Source: Pirellulales bacterium
GTDB lineage: Bacteria > Planctomycetota > Planctomycetia > Pirellulales > UBA1268
Assembly: GCA_016779265.1 (NCBI GenBank)
Contig: JADHNY010000013.1
Location: 1 to 60,229 of the forward strand
Length of the DNA: 60,229 nucleotides
Reading direction: 5' to 3'
Each line of letters starts with the position of its first letter. Positions within the stretch are counted from its first letter, which is position 1. Positions 1-8,657 of the stretch are shown here, piece by piece. The position numbers and the translations under genes were made by a program. Under the pieces are notes generated by a model. That model was not told the origin of the DNA. It made no database searches and saw only the letters and a list, made by a program, of their open reading frames with translations.

Positions 1-41
1 CGGATGGCTCTGCCGAACGTCGGCAGGTAACGATGAGCCCT

Positions 42-58
42 AAAAACAGGTGTTTTTT
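42..58 (-). terminator. A/T-stem hairpin downstream of tRNA-Pro
   Basis: A six-base-pair stem (AAAAAC / GTTTTT around the loop AGGT) lies six bases beyond the 3' end of tRNA-Pro. On the minus strand the second arm is itself a T run, so it can act as a short intrinsic terminator. The stem is weak because it is mostly A-T, so the call is tentative. Similar hairpins occur at 17096-17113 and 19075-19100. Confidence 0.45.
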
Positions 59-63
59 GAAAG

Positions 64-138
64 TCGGGGCGACAGGACTTGAACCTGCGACCTCTTGACC
101 CCCAGTCAAGCGCGCTAGCCAGACTGCGCCACGCCCCG
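64..138 (-). tRNA. tRNA-Pro (anticodon GGG)
   Basis: Read on the minus strand, a perfect seven-base-pair acceptor stem (CGGGGCG / CGCCCCG) encloses a D arm, an anticodon stem CTTGA/TCAAG with loop CTGGGGG, a five-base variable region and a T arm with loop TTCAAGT. The anticodon is GGG, decoding CCC and CCU. The C1-G72 end is the usual bacterial tRNA-Pro signature. CCA is not encoded. Confidence 0.95.
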
Positions 139-507
139 AACCGCTGAAGAGACTCGCACCGAGGCACGTTGCCTGCTCCAACGGCAGCACTATCGCAGAC
201 GGAAACCGTTTCAGCAACACGGGCGCGGCTACTTCGCGACTGTTTCCCCTCCTCCTGATAGCCGGGCGTCAGAACTGTCAATCCGCTCCTGCAAGATCTC
301 CGGCTACCACCATTCCTACAGCCGCAAAGAAACCGCACCCAGCCATCCGTGCACCAGGCCAGCCCCCACGTTCGAGGGTTTCCTGCGGGGAACACAGACG
401 GGCCTCGCAAACACGGGCAACCGCAGCGACACTAGGACCGCAGCTGTGGACACCCGTGCCCAGCCCGTGTCGCGGACTCACCACTCCTCCAACCCCGCCC
501 CACGCCC
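139..507. other. Intergenic region between tRNA-Pro and pyrF
   Basis: No convincing gene is visible here. It should hold the tRNA-Pro promoter (best candidate at 189-217, minus) and the pyrF promoter. A second TTGACA box on the minus strand at 277-282 has only a 15-base gap to TATCAG and is weaker. Short reading frames here lack family similarity or a ribosome site. Confidence 0.5.
189..217 (-). promoter_or_regulatory. Candidate sigma-70 promoter for tRNA-Pro
   Basis: On the minus strand TTGCTG is followed after 17 bases by GATAGT. Initiation would fall near 182, about 44 nt before the mature tRNA end. Spacing is ideal and both boxes are near consensus. Confidence 0.45.
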
Positions 508-1428
508 ATGACCAACCAGGCCTCCTTCTCGGCACGACTCACGTCGGCCATCACTTCCAGGAAGACCCCTGCCTGCGTTGGCCTCGACCCCAAGCCGGGC
601 ATGCTCCCGCCGATCTTTCGCGAAGCTGCCGCCAAGTCGCCAGCAGACCTCGCGGCAATCTTCGAGACCTTCTGCCGTGAAGTGATCGACGCCGTGGCAG
701 GGCTTGTGCCGATCGTCAAGCCACAGGCTGCCTGCTTTGAGTCGCTCGGCCCCGACGGCATGCTCGCTCTCGCCGGCGTGATCAACCACGCCCATGCGAA
801 GGGCCTGCTCGTGCTCGCCGACACCAAACGGGGGGACATCGGAAGCACGGCAGAAGCCTACGCCGCCGGCTGGCTCTGGGGCTCGTGGGGAGCCGATGCG
901 ATGACGGTCAATCCCTACCTCGGCCTCGACTCACTGGAGCCCTTCGTGCAGGCCTGCGAGGAGCACAAAGCGGGAATGTTCGTGCTCGTGAAGACATCGA
1001 ACCCTGGCAGCCGAGACTTTCAGGACCTCGAGATCGAGGGGACAACGCTCTACGGCCATGTGGCGAAAGGAGTAGAGGCTCTGGCCGAACGAACCGCAGG
1101 CAGCGAACGCTACGGCGCCGTTGGAGCCGTCGTTGGCGCCACCTGGCCCAAGCAGCTCGACGAGATGCGAGCCGCCATGCCCCACAGCTGGATTCTCGTG
1201 CCCGGCTTCGGCCGACAAGGTGGCCGTGCGTCAGACGTGCGTGCCGCATTCCACGAAGACGGGCTCGGCGCCATCGTCGTCAGCGCCCGCGACATCATCT
1301 ATGCCCACGCCCGTGAAGAGATCAATGGCGGACTTGGCGAGAAGGAATGGCAGACGGCCGTGGAGCGTGCCACGCACGACATGATCGACCGTCTCGCCGC
1401 CGACACGCCCGCCGCGGCGCTCAGGTAG
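508..1428 (+). CDS. pyrF: Orotidine 5'-phosphate decarboxylase (long/class II type)
   Basis: Converts OMP to UMP, the last step of de novo pyrimidine synthesis. The 306-residue protein has the long-form OMPDC layout: an N-terminal VGLDPKP substrate segment, the catalytic DTKRGDIG motif near residue 112 that contributes the Asp-Lys-Asp network, and a C-terminal SARDIIYA phosphate-binding segment with its arginine. The length fits the class II family rather than the shorter E. coli form. There is no clear Shine-Dalgarno before this ATG, but the family alignment begins close to it. It is convergent with ndk and is probably a single-gene unit. Confidence 0.93.
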   Translation: MTNQASFSARLTSAITSRKTPACVGLDPKPGMLPPIFREAAAKSPADLAAIFETFCREVIDAVAGLVPIVKPQAACFESLGPDGMLALAGVINHAHAKGLLVLADTKRGDIGSTAEAYAAGWLWGSWGADAMTVNPYLGLDSLEPFVQACEEHKAGMFVLVKTSNPGSRDFQDLEIEGTTLYGHVAKGVEALAERTAGSERYGAVGAVVGATWPKQLDEMRAAMPHSWILVPGFGRQGGRASDVRAAFHEDGLGAIVVSARDIIYAHAREEINGGLGEKEWQTAVERATHDMIDRLAADTPAAALR

Positions 1429-1461
1429 CGCCGCCGCGGGGACTGATCGGCTCGCATCAGC

Positions 1462-1920
1462 TCATTCGTCGGGAGCCTGCAGCCAACACGCAAGCGTTGG
1501 ATCCCACTGCTGAATCTCATCAGCCTTGAAGTAGAGATCGATCTCGCGAGCGGCGCTTTCGGGCGAGTCGGACGCGTGGACGAGATTCATCTGCCGGCTC
1601 GCCGAATGGTCGCCACGGATCGTGCCTGGAGCAGCCTTCAGCCCGCTCGTCGCACCCAGCATGTCGCGAACAACGCGAATCACCTCTGGCCCTTCCATCA
1701 CCGTCGCCACCACCGGCGATGCCGTGATGAACTCTTCGAGGCCTGGATAGAACGGCTTCTCGACATGCTCGGCATAGTGCTGCTTGGCGAGGTCTGGCGT
1801 AATCCGCAGCATCTTCAGCGCGATCAGCCGCAGCCCCTTCCGTTCAAATCGGGAAAGAATGCTGCCGAAAAGCCCCCGCTCCATGCAGTCGGGCTTAAAC
1901 ATCACGAACGTCCGCTCCAT
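1462..1920 (-). CDS. ndk: Nucleoside diphosphate kinase
   Basis: Transfers the gamma phosphate from ATP to NDPs through a phospho-histidine. The 152-residue length is typical. The start MERTFVMFKPDC was chosen because the family begins there; upstream in-frame codons to about 2070 look non-coding. The GTIRGD nucleotide-binding segment is present. The histidine in VHASDS matches the catalytic His of the usual HGSDS motif, with Ala replacing Gly. It lies tail to tail with pyrF, 33 bases apart, so both neighbours serve nucleotide synthesis. Confidence 0.93.
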   Translation of the reverse strand: MERTFVMFKPDCMERGLFGSILSRFERKGLRLIALKMLRITPDLAKQHYAEHVEKPFYPGLEEFITASPVVATVMEGPEVIRVVRDMLGATSGLKAAPGTIRGDHSASRQMNLVHASDSPESAAREIDLYFKADEIQQWDPTLACWLQAPDE

Positions 1921-2034
1921 CAGTGTTGGTTCTCCGCGAAAGGAAATCGACAGCCAGAGCCGCACCGCAGGCTCACGACAGGACCGGCCGCGGCTCACGC
2001 GATGAGCCTGCACAGACCACTCCTCCGTGCGGGG

Positions 2035-2064
2035 AGTGTAGACCTGCCGGCCAACACGAAACAA
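2035..2064 (-). promoter_or_regulatory. Candidate promoter for ndk
   Basis: On the minus strand TTGTTT is followed after 18 bases by TACACT. Initiation near 2028 would give a leader of about 108 nt, which includes a small ACTCC/GGAGT hairpin. It is divergent from, and adjacent to, the promoter at 2085-2113. Confidence 0.4.
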
Positions 2065-2084
2065 CGTCATCCCCAGCGATCGGA

Positions 2085-2113
2085 TTGACCCTCCAGAGGC
2101 TGTTTCCTACTGT
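2085..2113 (+). promoter_or_regulatory. Candidate sigma-70 promoter for the gene at 2165
   Basis: TTGACC, a 17-base spacer, then TACTGT. The initiation point would be near 2120, about 45 nt before the ATG at 2165. The -35 box is a five-of-six match. Confidence 0.55.
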
Positions 2114-2164
2114 CCGCCGCCCAAGGTTCACTCCACCGGTCCCTGCCCCAGTGAGGCCCCGGCT

Positions 2165-3013
2165 ATGCGTCGCTCCAGAGCTCCCGCCCACAACGTCCCC
2201 CGCCAGCGTTCCACGGACAGCACGGGCCTGCTGATAGCCATCATGCTGCTGGCATGCCTGACACCACTGGTGATCGCTCTTTCCACCGCCAGCGGCCAGG
2301 AGCAGCCAGTGGCTTCTTCCTCGGCACCAGCGAGTGTGCCACGCGGCTGGATCGAGCCGGCTCCCACAACCGCAGCTAAGCCCAACGGCTCCCCCGCTGC
2401 CAGCGCCCCCAACCGCCCCGCTACGCTTCGCCTCCCCGACGAAGAGCCTCGTCGGCTGCCAGGCCGCCGCATGCCCGACATCCCTCCGGCCGCGGAGTTT
2501 GACCGTGCGGTGATCGCCAGTTTCACCAGCGGCATCCAGCCGCTGCTGCTCAACCGCTGCGCGGCCGGCAAGTGCCACGGCGGAACAGACGCCGTCACCC
2601 CGCAGTTTCACCGACAGAGCTTTCGCGGCACGATCAACCGTGAGATGACGCTGGCCAATATTCAAGCCACGACCCGGGCCGTACTCCCAGACTTCGACAC
2701 TCGACGGCTGCTCGGCCCGGCCAGCGTGCCCCACGGCGGCGGCTCTCAGCCTCCACTCACCGCAGAACAGCTGCAGCGTCTGGCGATCTGGATCGATGCC
2801 GCCCTTGCCCAACGAGCCCGCTGGGGCAATGTGGCCCAGGCCTCGTTTGAGCAGGCCGTGCCAACGCCAGCAGCCGACACGCCGCTGCAGAACAACCGGT
2901 TTCAGCAGATGCTCAACGACGCCGCCAATCCTGAGCCACTGCCACCGCCGCAGGAGCCCACCGGGATCATTCCGTTGGAAGAGCTCCCCGAGGCCCAGCC
3001 CAAAGCAGACTGA
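2165..3013 (+). CDS. Secreted protein with CX4CH haem-like motif (planctomycete cytochrome-like)
   Basis: 282 residues of unknown exact function. Residues 20-42 form a hydrophobic anchor or signal segment, followed by an Ala/Pro-rich linker to about residue 105. A conserved-looking domain starts near FDRAVIASF and contains NRCAAGKCHG at residues 131-140: Cys132, Cys137, His138. That resembles the haem-attachment CXXCH of planctomycete cytochrome-like domains, but with four residues between the cysteines, so covalent haem binding is an inference. The tail is Pro/Glu-rich. It is followed 140 bases later by ftsH, which appears to have its own promoter. Confidence 0.75.
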   Translation: MRRSRAPAHNVPRQRSTDSTGLLIAIMLLACLTPLVIALSTASGQEQPVASSSAPASVPRGWIEPAPTTAAKPNGSPAASAPNRPATLRLPDEEPRRLPGRRMPDIPPAAEFDRAVIASFTSGIQPLLLNRCAAGKCHGGTDAVTPQFHRQSFRGTINREMTLANIQATTRAVLPDFDTRRLLGPASVPHGGGSQPPLTAEQLQRLAIWIDAALAQRARWGNVAQASFEQAVPTPAADTPLQNNRFQQMLNDAANPEPLPPPQEPTGIIPLEELPEAQPKAD

Positions 3014-3071
3014 CGCCCAGCCGCGGCCAACCACGAAAACAACGGCAACCCACCGAGAGAAAAAGCCGTCA

Positions 3072-3101
3072 TTGGAGGGTTTCCCAGGGGCCGCCTACAA
3101 T
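3072..3101 (+). promoter_or_regulatory. Candidate ftsH promoter
   Basis: TTGGAG, 18 bases, then TACAAT. The -10 box overlaps an in-frame ATG at 3100, so if this promoter is used, translation cannot start there and the ATG at 3154 is the better start. Confidence 0.5.
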
Positions 3102-3153
3102 GCTTAGACCGCGGGCTGACGGAGCCTGCTCCCCGTTCCCGCCCGCCTTGCTG

Positions 3154-5121
3154 ATGGATTCCACAACACCTCCTTCCGGAAAGCCTTCCTCCGGCCCCCG
3201 CCCCTCCGGTCCCCGGCAGCCTCGCCCGAAGTACGCCAAACCGTTTAGCCCGCCAGTCATCGTGATGATGATCCTGGTGGCCCTCGCGGTGGTCACACTG
3301 GTCGCCCGCGAGCAGGCACAGGCCCCCGCCACGATCAGCTACGACGAGTTTGTCAGGCAGGTCGAGGCGGAAAATGTCTCCGCCGTCGAGATCACCGCCA
3401 ACACCCTCCTGGGCGAGTTTCGCGAGCCGACCGCCCTCGCCCCCGTCGCCGATGCCGAAGAGCTGAAGACGTTTCGGGTGGAGCTCTCCGACTATGTCAC
3501 CGAAGGCCTGCCAGCACTCCTGCTCGACAACCAAGTGCGGACCGAGGTGCGACAGCCAACAGACGGCACCGGTGTGCTGCTTGGGCTCTACCTGCTCGTG
3601 CCGCTGCTGCTGATGTTGGGCTTCTGGATGACGCTTCGCCGGGCACGCGATCCGCTCGGTGGCAGTGGCTTCCTGGGCAGTTTCAGTAAGTCACCAGCCA
3701 AGCGTTACGGCGAGAAGGACAAGAAGACAACCTTCGCCGATGTGGCCGGTCTCGAACAGGTGAAGAAAGACCTGCAAGAGATTGTCGACTTCTTGAAAGA
3801 CCCCAAGAAGTTTCAGAAGCTCGGCGGACGCGTGCCGAAGGGCGTGCTGCTGATGGGCCCTCCCGGCACGGGCAAGACCCTGCTGGCCCGTGCGGTCGCC
3901 GGAGAAGCGGGTGTGCCCTTCTTCTCGATCTCCGGCAGCGAGTTCATCCAGATGTTTGTTGGCGTGGGCGCCTCGCGTGTTCGCGATCTTTTCAAGAACG
4001 CCAAGGATGCTTCGCCGGCCATTCTGTTTATCGACGAGATCGATGCCGTTGGGCGGGTTCGTGGTGCCGGCCTTGGCGGCGGACACGACGAACGTGAACA
4101 GACGCTCAACCAGATTCTCTCCGAGATGGACGGTTTTAGCCCGTCGCAGAGCGTGATCGTGCTTGCGGCCACGAACCGGCCCGACGTGCTCGACCCGGCT
4201 CTGCTGCGTCCCGGCCGTTTTGACCGCCATGTGACCGTCGATCGACCGAACCAGAAGGCTCGTGTCGCCTTGTTTAAGGTGCACACCAAAGACGTGCCGC
4301 TTGCCGACGACGTGGACATGGAGAAACTCGCCAACGGCACCGTCGGCCTCACCGGCGCCGACATCCGCAACCTCGTCAACGAGGCTGCACTCTGGGCCAC
4401 GCGGCACGACAAGTCTGCCGTCGACATGTCGGACTTTGACTACGCCCGCGACAAGGTCTTGATGGGGCCGAAGCGAGAAGAGGTGCTCAGCGGCCACGAG
4501 AAGAAGATGACCGCCTACCACGAAGCTGGGCATGCCCTCGGAGCCTGGCTGCTCCCAGGCGTCGATCGTCTCCACAAGGTGACGATCATTCCCCGCGGCC
4601 GTGCCCTCGGCGTCACGCAGCTCGTGCCGGAAGAAGATCGGATGAACGTCGGCCAGCAGGCTCTCAACAACCGGCTGGTGTTTACGCTCGCCGGACGGGC
4701 TGCTGAGAAGCTCGTGTTTGGCGAGTATTCCGCCGGAGCAGAAAATGACCTCGTGCAGGCCACCCGCCTGGCCCGTCGGATGGTGGCCCACTGGGGCATG
4801 AGCAACCGCGTTGGCCCTGTTGCCTGCCACGGCTCGCAGGAACACCCCTTCCTCGGTCGTGATGTCTATGAGCAGCGGGAGTTTAGCGAGCACACCGCTC
4901 AGATCATTGACGAAGAGGTGTCACGAATCCTCAACGATGCCGCGGATCGGGCCACCGAACTGCTCACGGAAAACCGTGGCAAGCTCGACACGCTGGCGAG
5001 CGAACTTGAGTCGCGGGAAATGCTGGATGAGGACGAGGTGGTTGGGGTGATCGGGCCAGCGGTGCCACGAACCTTCGACGACCCCAGCGAACCTCCCGCC
5101 GACCCACCAACCAACGCCTAA
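3154..5121 (+). CDS. ftsH: ATP-dependent zinc metalloprotease FtsH
   Basis: Membrane-anchored AAA+ protease that extracts and degrades membrane and regulatory proteins. From this start it has 655 residues: a short Pro-rich cytosolic tail, transmembrane segment 1 ([17 protein letters not shown]), a periplasmic domain, transmembrane segment 2 ([15 protein letters not shown]), Walker A GPPGTGKT near residue 234, Walker B ILFIDEID, a second region of homology (RPGRFDRH), and the zinc site HEAGH near 455. All catalytic motifs are intact. The ATG at 3100 would add 18 residues but sits in a likely -10 box. A Dabb-domain gene follows after 64 bases. Confidence 0.95.
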   Translation: MDSTTPPSGKPSSGPRPSGPRQPRPKYAKPFSPPVIVMMILVALAVVTLVAREQAQAPATISYDEFVRQVEAENVSAVEITANTLLGEFREPTALAPVADAEELKTFRVELSDYVTEGLPALLLDNQVRTEVRQPTDGTGVLLGLYLLVPLLLMLGFWMTLRRARDPLGGSGFLGSFSKSPAKRYGEKDKKTTFADVAGLEQVKKDLQEIVDFLKDPKKFQKLGGRVPKGVLLMGPPGTGKTLLARAVAGEAGVPFFSISGSEFIQMFVGVGASRVRDLFKNAKDASPAILFIDEIDAVGRVRGAGLGGGHDEREQTLNQILSEMDGFSPSQSVIVLAATNRPDVLDPALLRPGRFDRHVTVDRPNQKARVALFKVHTKDVPLADDVDMEKLANGTVGLTGADIRNLVNEAALWATRHDKSAVDMSDFDYARDKVLMGPKREEVLSGHEKKMTAYHEAGHALGAWLLPGVDRLHKVTIIPRGRALGVTQLVPEEDRMNVGQQALNNRLVFTLAGRAAEKLVFGEYSAGAENDLVQATRLARRMVAHWGMSNRVGPVACHGSQEHPFLGRDVYEQREFSEHTAQIIDEEVSRILNDAADRATELLTENRGKLDTLASELESREMLDEDEVVGVIGPAVPRTFDDPSEPPADPPTNA

Positions 5122-5145
5122 CCGTCTCCTCTACGCACTCGCTGC

Positions 5146-5173
5146 AGAGACGTGTTTCCAGAGATGTGTTTCT
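5146..5173 (+). repeat. Tandem 14-bp direct repeat before the Dabb gene
   Basis: AGAGACGTGTTTCC at 5146-5159 is followed immediately by AGAGATGTGTTTCT at 5160-5173 (12 of 14 identical). The second copy ends just before the AAAGGA ribosome site and 12 bases before the start codon. Confidence 0.7.
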
Positions 5174-5185
5174 AGAAAGGAACCG

Positions 5186-5506
5186 ATGCTTTCTCACGCT
5201 GTCTACTTCACACTTCGCGATCCTTCGGCTGAGGCCACCGCCAAGCTCGTCGACTCCTGCAAGACCCATCTCAGTGGCCATCCGGGCTGCCTCGCTTTCT
5301 CCGTGGGCACCCGTGCTCCGCAGTATGACCGTGAAGTCAACGACAAGGAGTATCACGTCGCCATCGACCTGATCTTCGACTCGCACGACTCACACGACAC
5401 CTACCAGAAAGCCGATCGGCACACCCAGTTCATCGCCGAGAACGCCGAGACCTGGGCCAAGGTCCGCGTGTGCGACACCGACCTCGCCACATTCGACCGA
5501 ACCTGA
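5186..5506 (+). CDS. Dabb (stress-responsive alpha/beta barrel) family protein
   Basis: A 106-residue protein of the Dabb fold, a small dimeric ferredoxin-like barrel. The family signature is the opening LSHAVYFTLRDP, the mid-section CLAFSVGTRAP, and the later YHVAIDLIFDSHDSHDTYQ with HTQFI. The start is supported by AAAGGA seven bases upstream. Family members are of varied or unknown function, including plant stress proteins and polyketide cyclases, so no reaction is assigned. It is directly downstream of ftsH and convergent with the nucleoside phosphorylase, with a six-base gap. Confidence 0.85.
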   Translation: MLSHAVYFTLRDPSAEATAKLVDSCKTHLSGHPGCLAFSVGTRAPQYDREVNDKEYHVAIDLIFDSHDSHDTYQKADRHTQFIAENAETWAKVRVCDTDLATFDRT

Positions 5507-5512
5507 AGCGGC

Positions 5513-6379
5513 TCAGAATGCAGCCAACGAGGTTGTGAGTGACTCGAGGATCACCCAGATGCCTTCGGCGGCTTCGGCTGCGGCGGTGCAGACGTCGTGG
5601 GCATCCGTGACGCTCGGGGCGTCTGGCTTCGCCACGTTGGTAACCACACTCGCGGCGGTCACCTCAAGGCCGAGCTGCTGGGCCCGGACGGCCTCTGGCA
5701 CGGTGCTCATCCCCACCACATCACCGCCGAGGCGACGAAACATGCGGTACTCGGCGCGTGTTTCATACGTGGGGCCCGAGACATAGATATAGACACCACT
5801 GCGACAGCGATGGCCGGCCTTGGTGGCTGAGGCCACAACCTGATCCACGAGCGGTGGTGCGTAGACCGGTCCATGCCCACGACCGGGACGCGGGCTCATG
5901 GTCGAACCACCGCTCCCAGCGAACCGCACGAGATCGATGTGGTCATGCAGCACGACGATGTCGCCCGGCCGCATCATCACGTCGAGCCCGCCGGCCGCGT
6001 TTGTCAGCAGCAGCCGCTCGACACCAAGCTCCGCCAGGAGGTCTATCCCACGGCTGAGAATCTCTCCGCCAAAGCCCTCGTAGCCATGAATCCGCCCCTG
6101 GAGCCCCACCAGCGGCACACCGTTGAGCCGACCGCTGACGACCCGGCCCGCATGCCCCGTGGCTGTGGACGCCGGCAGAAAACCGGTCTCACGCGACGGC
6201 ATACAGACAAGCCGATCGAGCCGCTCCGCAAGGCCGCCAAGTCCTGTGCCAAACACAACGCCGACACGGCCCCGCTCACCTCCATTTGCCAGAAAACGCT
6301 CCGCCGCAGCCGCGACAGGGCGACGGTTTTCAACCGCCTGATCGGTGACTCGAGATGTGGTGACGACAGCGTTCGACAT
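5513..6379 (-). CDS. punA: Purine nucleoside phosphorylase (trimeric type)
   Basis: Cleaves purine nucleosides with phosphate to base and ribose-1-phosphate for salvage. The 288-residue length fits the low-molecular-mass trimeric family. Motifs in order: GTGLGG phosphate loop near residue 44, GRIHGYEG with the catalytic-site His, TNAAGGL, GPTYETRAEYRMF with the base-site Glu, VGMSTVPEA, and VTNVA with the base-contacting Asn. MTA phosphorylase is the main alternative, but the Asn and Glu favour PNP. It is divergent from dapA. Confidence 0.92.
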   Translation of the reverse strand: MSNAVVTTSRVTDQAVENRRPVAAAAERFLANGGERGRVGVVFGTGLGGLAERLDRLVCMPSRETGFLPASTATGHAGRVVSGRLNGVPLVGLQGRIHGYEGFGGEILSRGIDLLAELGVERLLLTNAAGGLDVMMRPGDIVVLHDHIDLVRFAGSGGSTMSPRPGRGHGPVYAPPLVDQVVASATKAGHRCRSGVYIYVSGPTYETRAEYRMFRRLGGDVVGMSTVPEAVRAQQLGLEVTAASVVTNVAKPDAPSVTDAHDVCTAAAEAAEGIWVILESLTTSLAAF

Positions 6380-6430
6380 AGATCCCAGGAAGCAGAATGA
6401 TCGCGACGGGCCGGGAGTAGCAGCGGGCCT

Positions 6431-6459
6431 TTGCCGTAGCTACGCCGAAATCGTATCCT
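6431..6459 (+). promoter_or_regulatory. Candidate dapA promoter
   Basis: TTGCCG, 17 bases, TATCCT. Initiation would be near 6466, about 22 nt before the ATG at 6488, and the leader would carry the GAGGAGAA ribosome site. Confidence 0.5.
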
Positions 6460-6487
6460 CGCACCCGCCCAGAGGAGAACTCCAACC

Positions 6488-7411
6488 ATGGCCGAAGCCA
6501 CGTCGTCAGCTGCCCCCGCCACCCGTGCCGAGCGTTTCGCCGGCCTTTCCGTCGCCCTCGTCACGCCGTTTCAGGACGGCCGTGTCGACGACGCACGCCT
6601 GCGGCAGCAGATCGACTTCCAGGTAGCCGCCGGCACCACCTGCATCTGCCCGGTCGGCACGACTGGCGAATCTCCGACGCTGACACATGAAGAGCATGAT
6701 CGGGTGATCGCTGAGAGCATCCAGGCAGCCGCTGGACGCATCCTGGTGATGCCCGGCACGGGCAGCAACTCGACCGCCGAAGCGCTGCGACTCTCCAAGC
6801 ACGCAGCGAGCGAAGGTGCCGATGCCGTGCTGGTTGTCGGCCCATACTACAACCGCCCCACGCAGCAGGGCATCTACGAACACTTCAAGGCGATCGCCGA
6901 GGCGATCGACATTCCCGTTTGTGTCTACAACATTCCTTCGCGAACGGGCCGTAACATCGAGCCGGAAACGATCTGCCGACTCGCTGAAATCCCCGGCATC
7001 GACCTGCTCAAGGAAGCCACAGGCTCGATGGACCAGGCATCGCAGGTGATCGGCAATACCGACCTGACAGTGCTCTCAGGCGACGACAGCATGACGCTGC
7101 CGCTGCTCTCGATCGGTGGTCGTGGAGTGGTGTCGGTGGTGGGCAATCTCGTGCCTGCCGACATGAAGGCTCTGCTGGCAGCCTTTGACGCGGGCGACCT
7201 GGCAGCCGCTCGCTGCTGGCATCACAAGCTCTTCAGCCTCTGCCGCGACCTTCTCGGCCTGGCCAGCAACCCGATCCCGATCAAGGCGGCGATGAAGATG
7301 GCCGGCCGCGATACGGGAGAGGTGCGACTGCCTCTGCTGCCGCTCGATGACGCCGGTCGACAACGGCTGGAATCCGTCCTCAAGGGCTACGGCGACATAC
7401 CGCAGGGTTGA
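6488..7411 (+). CDS. dapA: 4-hydroxy-tetrahydrodipicolinate synthase
   Basis: Condenses pyruvate with aspartate semialdehyde in the lysine/diaminopimelate pathway. The 307-residue TIM barrel carries VGTTGES (catalytic Thr pair), VYNIPSRTG (catalytic Tyr and substrate-carboxylate Arg) and LLKEATG with the Schiff-base Lys. GGAGAA lies upstream of the ATG. About 15 extra N-terminal residues precede the family core. DapA relatives such as N-acetylneuraminate lyase share the fold, but the TTGES plus SRTG combination fits DapA. Confidence 0.93.
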   Translation: MAEATSSAAPATRAERFAGLSVALVTPFQDGRVDDARLRQQIDFQVAAGTTCICPVGTTGESPTLTHEEHDRVIAESIQAAAGRILVMPGTGSNSTAEALRLSKHAASEGADAVLVVGPYYNRPTQQGIYEHFKAIAEAIDIPVCVYNIPSRTGRNIEPETICRLAEIPGIDLLKEATGSMDQASQVIGNTDLTVLSGDDSMTLPLLSIGGRGVVSVVGNLVPADMKALLAAFDAGDLAAARCWHHKLFSLCRDLLGLASNPIPIKAAMKMAGRDTGEVRLPLLPLDDAGRQRLESVLKGYGDIPQG

Positions 7412-7517
7412 GTGTCTATCGCTGGCAGCCTGGTCGCTGACTCCATCGGCAACATGCCGTCGTCTGGCCGCCAGGTGCACGTCCCTCTGAGGCGGCTGCT
7501 CGCAGGCCTTCGACCTG

Positions 7518-8618
7518 CTACGCAATCACGCGAATGCTCGCGCCATCGTTGTCGAAGCGGGCAATGCAGGCATCAAACTGGTCGCGGATCTTCAGTCGCT
7601 CCAGCTGCTCAAGCACATCACCTGCCTGCTCAAGCGTTTTGCAGCAGCCCATCACAGCCGGGCCCCAGCTGCTCTGAGCCGCTCCACGCACACCCAGTTC
7701 TCGCAGCAGTTCAATCAGGTCTGCCATCGCTTCAGCATGAGGGAGCGTCGACGACGCAGGCTCAAACGGCTTGCCGGCGAGGGTTCCATAGGCACACAAG
7801 GCATCGCAGAATCCCTCATACGATCCTTCAGTCGCCGCCGGCAGCATCTCCAGCATCGCAATCCGGGCCAACTCTGCCGAGATCTCCCGCGACACCGGAG
7901 GCAAGGCCGCAAACGCCTTGCGTTCTGCTTCTCCCCAAAAGCCGACCGCATCCTTTTGCACCAGCACCACACACCGCCAGGCTGACGGCAATCGCACGCG
8001 GGCGACCATCGGCGAGAGCCGCGTGGGCGACTTCTTGGCCTTCTCGCCAGTGAAGCGACCGCTCTCCACGATCAGTCCGCCTCGGGTGAAGCCGTGAATG
8101 CCAACACACGACCGCTTCCCACGGGCCACCGCATCGGCGAGATCGAGCACCTCTGAGCGGTCGAAGAAGTATTCCTCCTGCGGATCACTCGGAGCACGCC
8201 GCCAGAGGTGCCACATGCCAGCCGCAACGGCGAGCCCAAGCTGCGTGCCGCTGCCGAGCCCGACATGCTCACGTGGCGCCGAGGTGATCTCGATCGCCAC
8301 GCCCTCTTCGGTCCCAAAATCCCAGTGCCGAGCCGCATCTTTGGCAAACCAGACAGCCCGATCCGCCAGTGGCCCTTGGGCAGCGATCTCCGACGCCGGC
8401 TTCATCCGCAGATGAAGCCCAGGGCGATCGACCATCACCCCCACACCACCGTAGGACCGCACCTCCTCGTCGCCGAACGAGAACATGCCCAGATGCAGCC
8501 TCGAAGGCGTGCGAACTTCTATCTCTCGGGCGGCCGCTTCCCGCGGTCCGCCACCGGCCGAGAGGCCAAATGCGTCAGATCGTGAAACCATAATGACAGT
8601 AGACGCCGCAGCCGCCAC
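7518..8618 (-). CDS. mptG: Beta-ribofuranosylaminobenzene 5'-phosphate synthase (beta-RFAP synthase)
   Basis: Joins 4-aminobenzoate to PRPP with loss of CO2 and PPi, the committed step of methanopterin synthesis. The 366-residue GHMP-fold protein shows the family opening TPSRLHLGMFSFGD, SYGGVGVMVDRPG, and the loop EHVGLGSGTQLGLAVA that replaces the usual kinase ATP loop. It begins at a GTG; an ATG ten codons in (8589-8591) is an alternative start. It is the last gene of the minus-strand H4MPT operon, 39 bases after the DUF447 gene. The upstream pabA/pabB genes would supply its aromatic substrate. Confidence 0.9.
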   Translation of the reverse strand: MAAAASTVIMVSRSDAFGLSAGGGPREAAAREIEVRTPSRLHLGMFSFGDEEVRSYGGVGVMVDRPGLHLRMKPASEIAAQGPLADRAVWFAKDAARHWDFGTEEGVAIEITSAPREHVGLGSGTQLGLAVAAGMWHLWRRAPSDPQEEYFFDRSEVLDLADAVARGKRSCVGIHGFTRGGLIVESGRFTGEKAKKSPTRLSPMVARVRLPSAWRCVVLVQKDAVGFWGEAERKAFAALPPVSREISAELARIAMLEMLPAATEGSYEGFCDALCAYGTLAGKPFEPASSTLPHAEAMADLIELLRELGVRGAAQSSWGPAVMGCCKTLEQAGDVLEQLERLKIRDQFDACIARFDNDGASIRVIA

Positions 8619-8657
8619 GACAACAAGCCTGCCGACGAGAAAGCGGCCACGCCGGGC

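Noticed and set aside
277..282. TTGACA box on the minus strand, possible second tRNA-Pro promoter
   Set aside because: The only -10-like match (TATCAG) is 15 bases away, shorter than usual; the closer TTGCTG-17-GATAGT pair is better.
1973..3034. 353-codon minus-strand open frame
   Set aside because: It spans the divergent promoter region and is antisense to the secreted haem-motif gene; composition is Gly/Arg/Trp-rich shadow sequence.
3691..4893. 400-codon open frame on the minus strand
   Set aside because: It lies wholly antisense to ftsH, where the high-GC codon pattern opens shadow frames; no family motif is seen.
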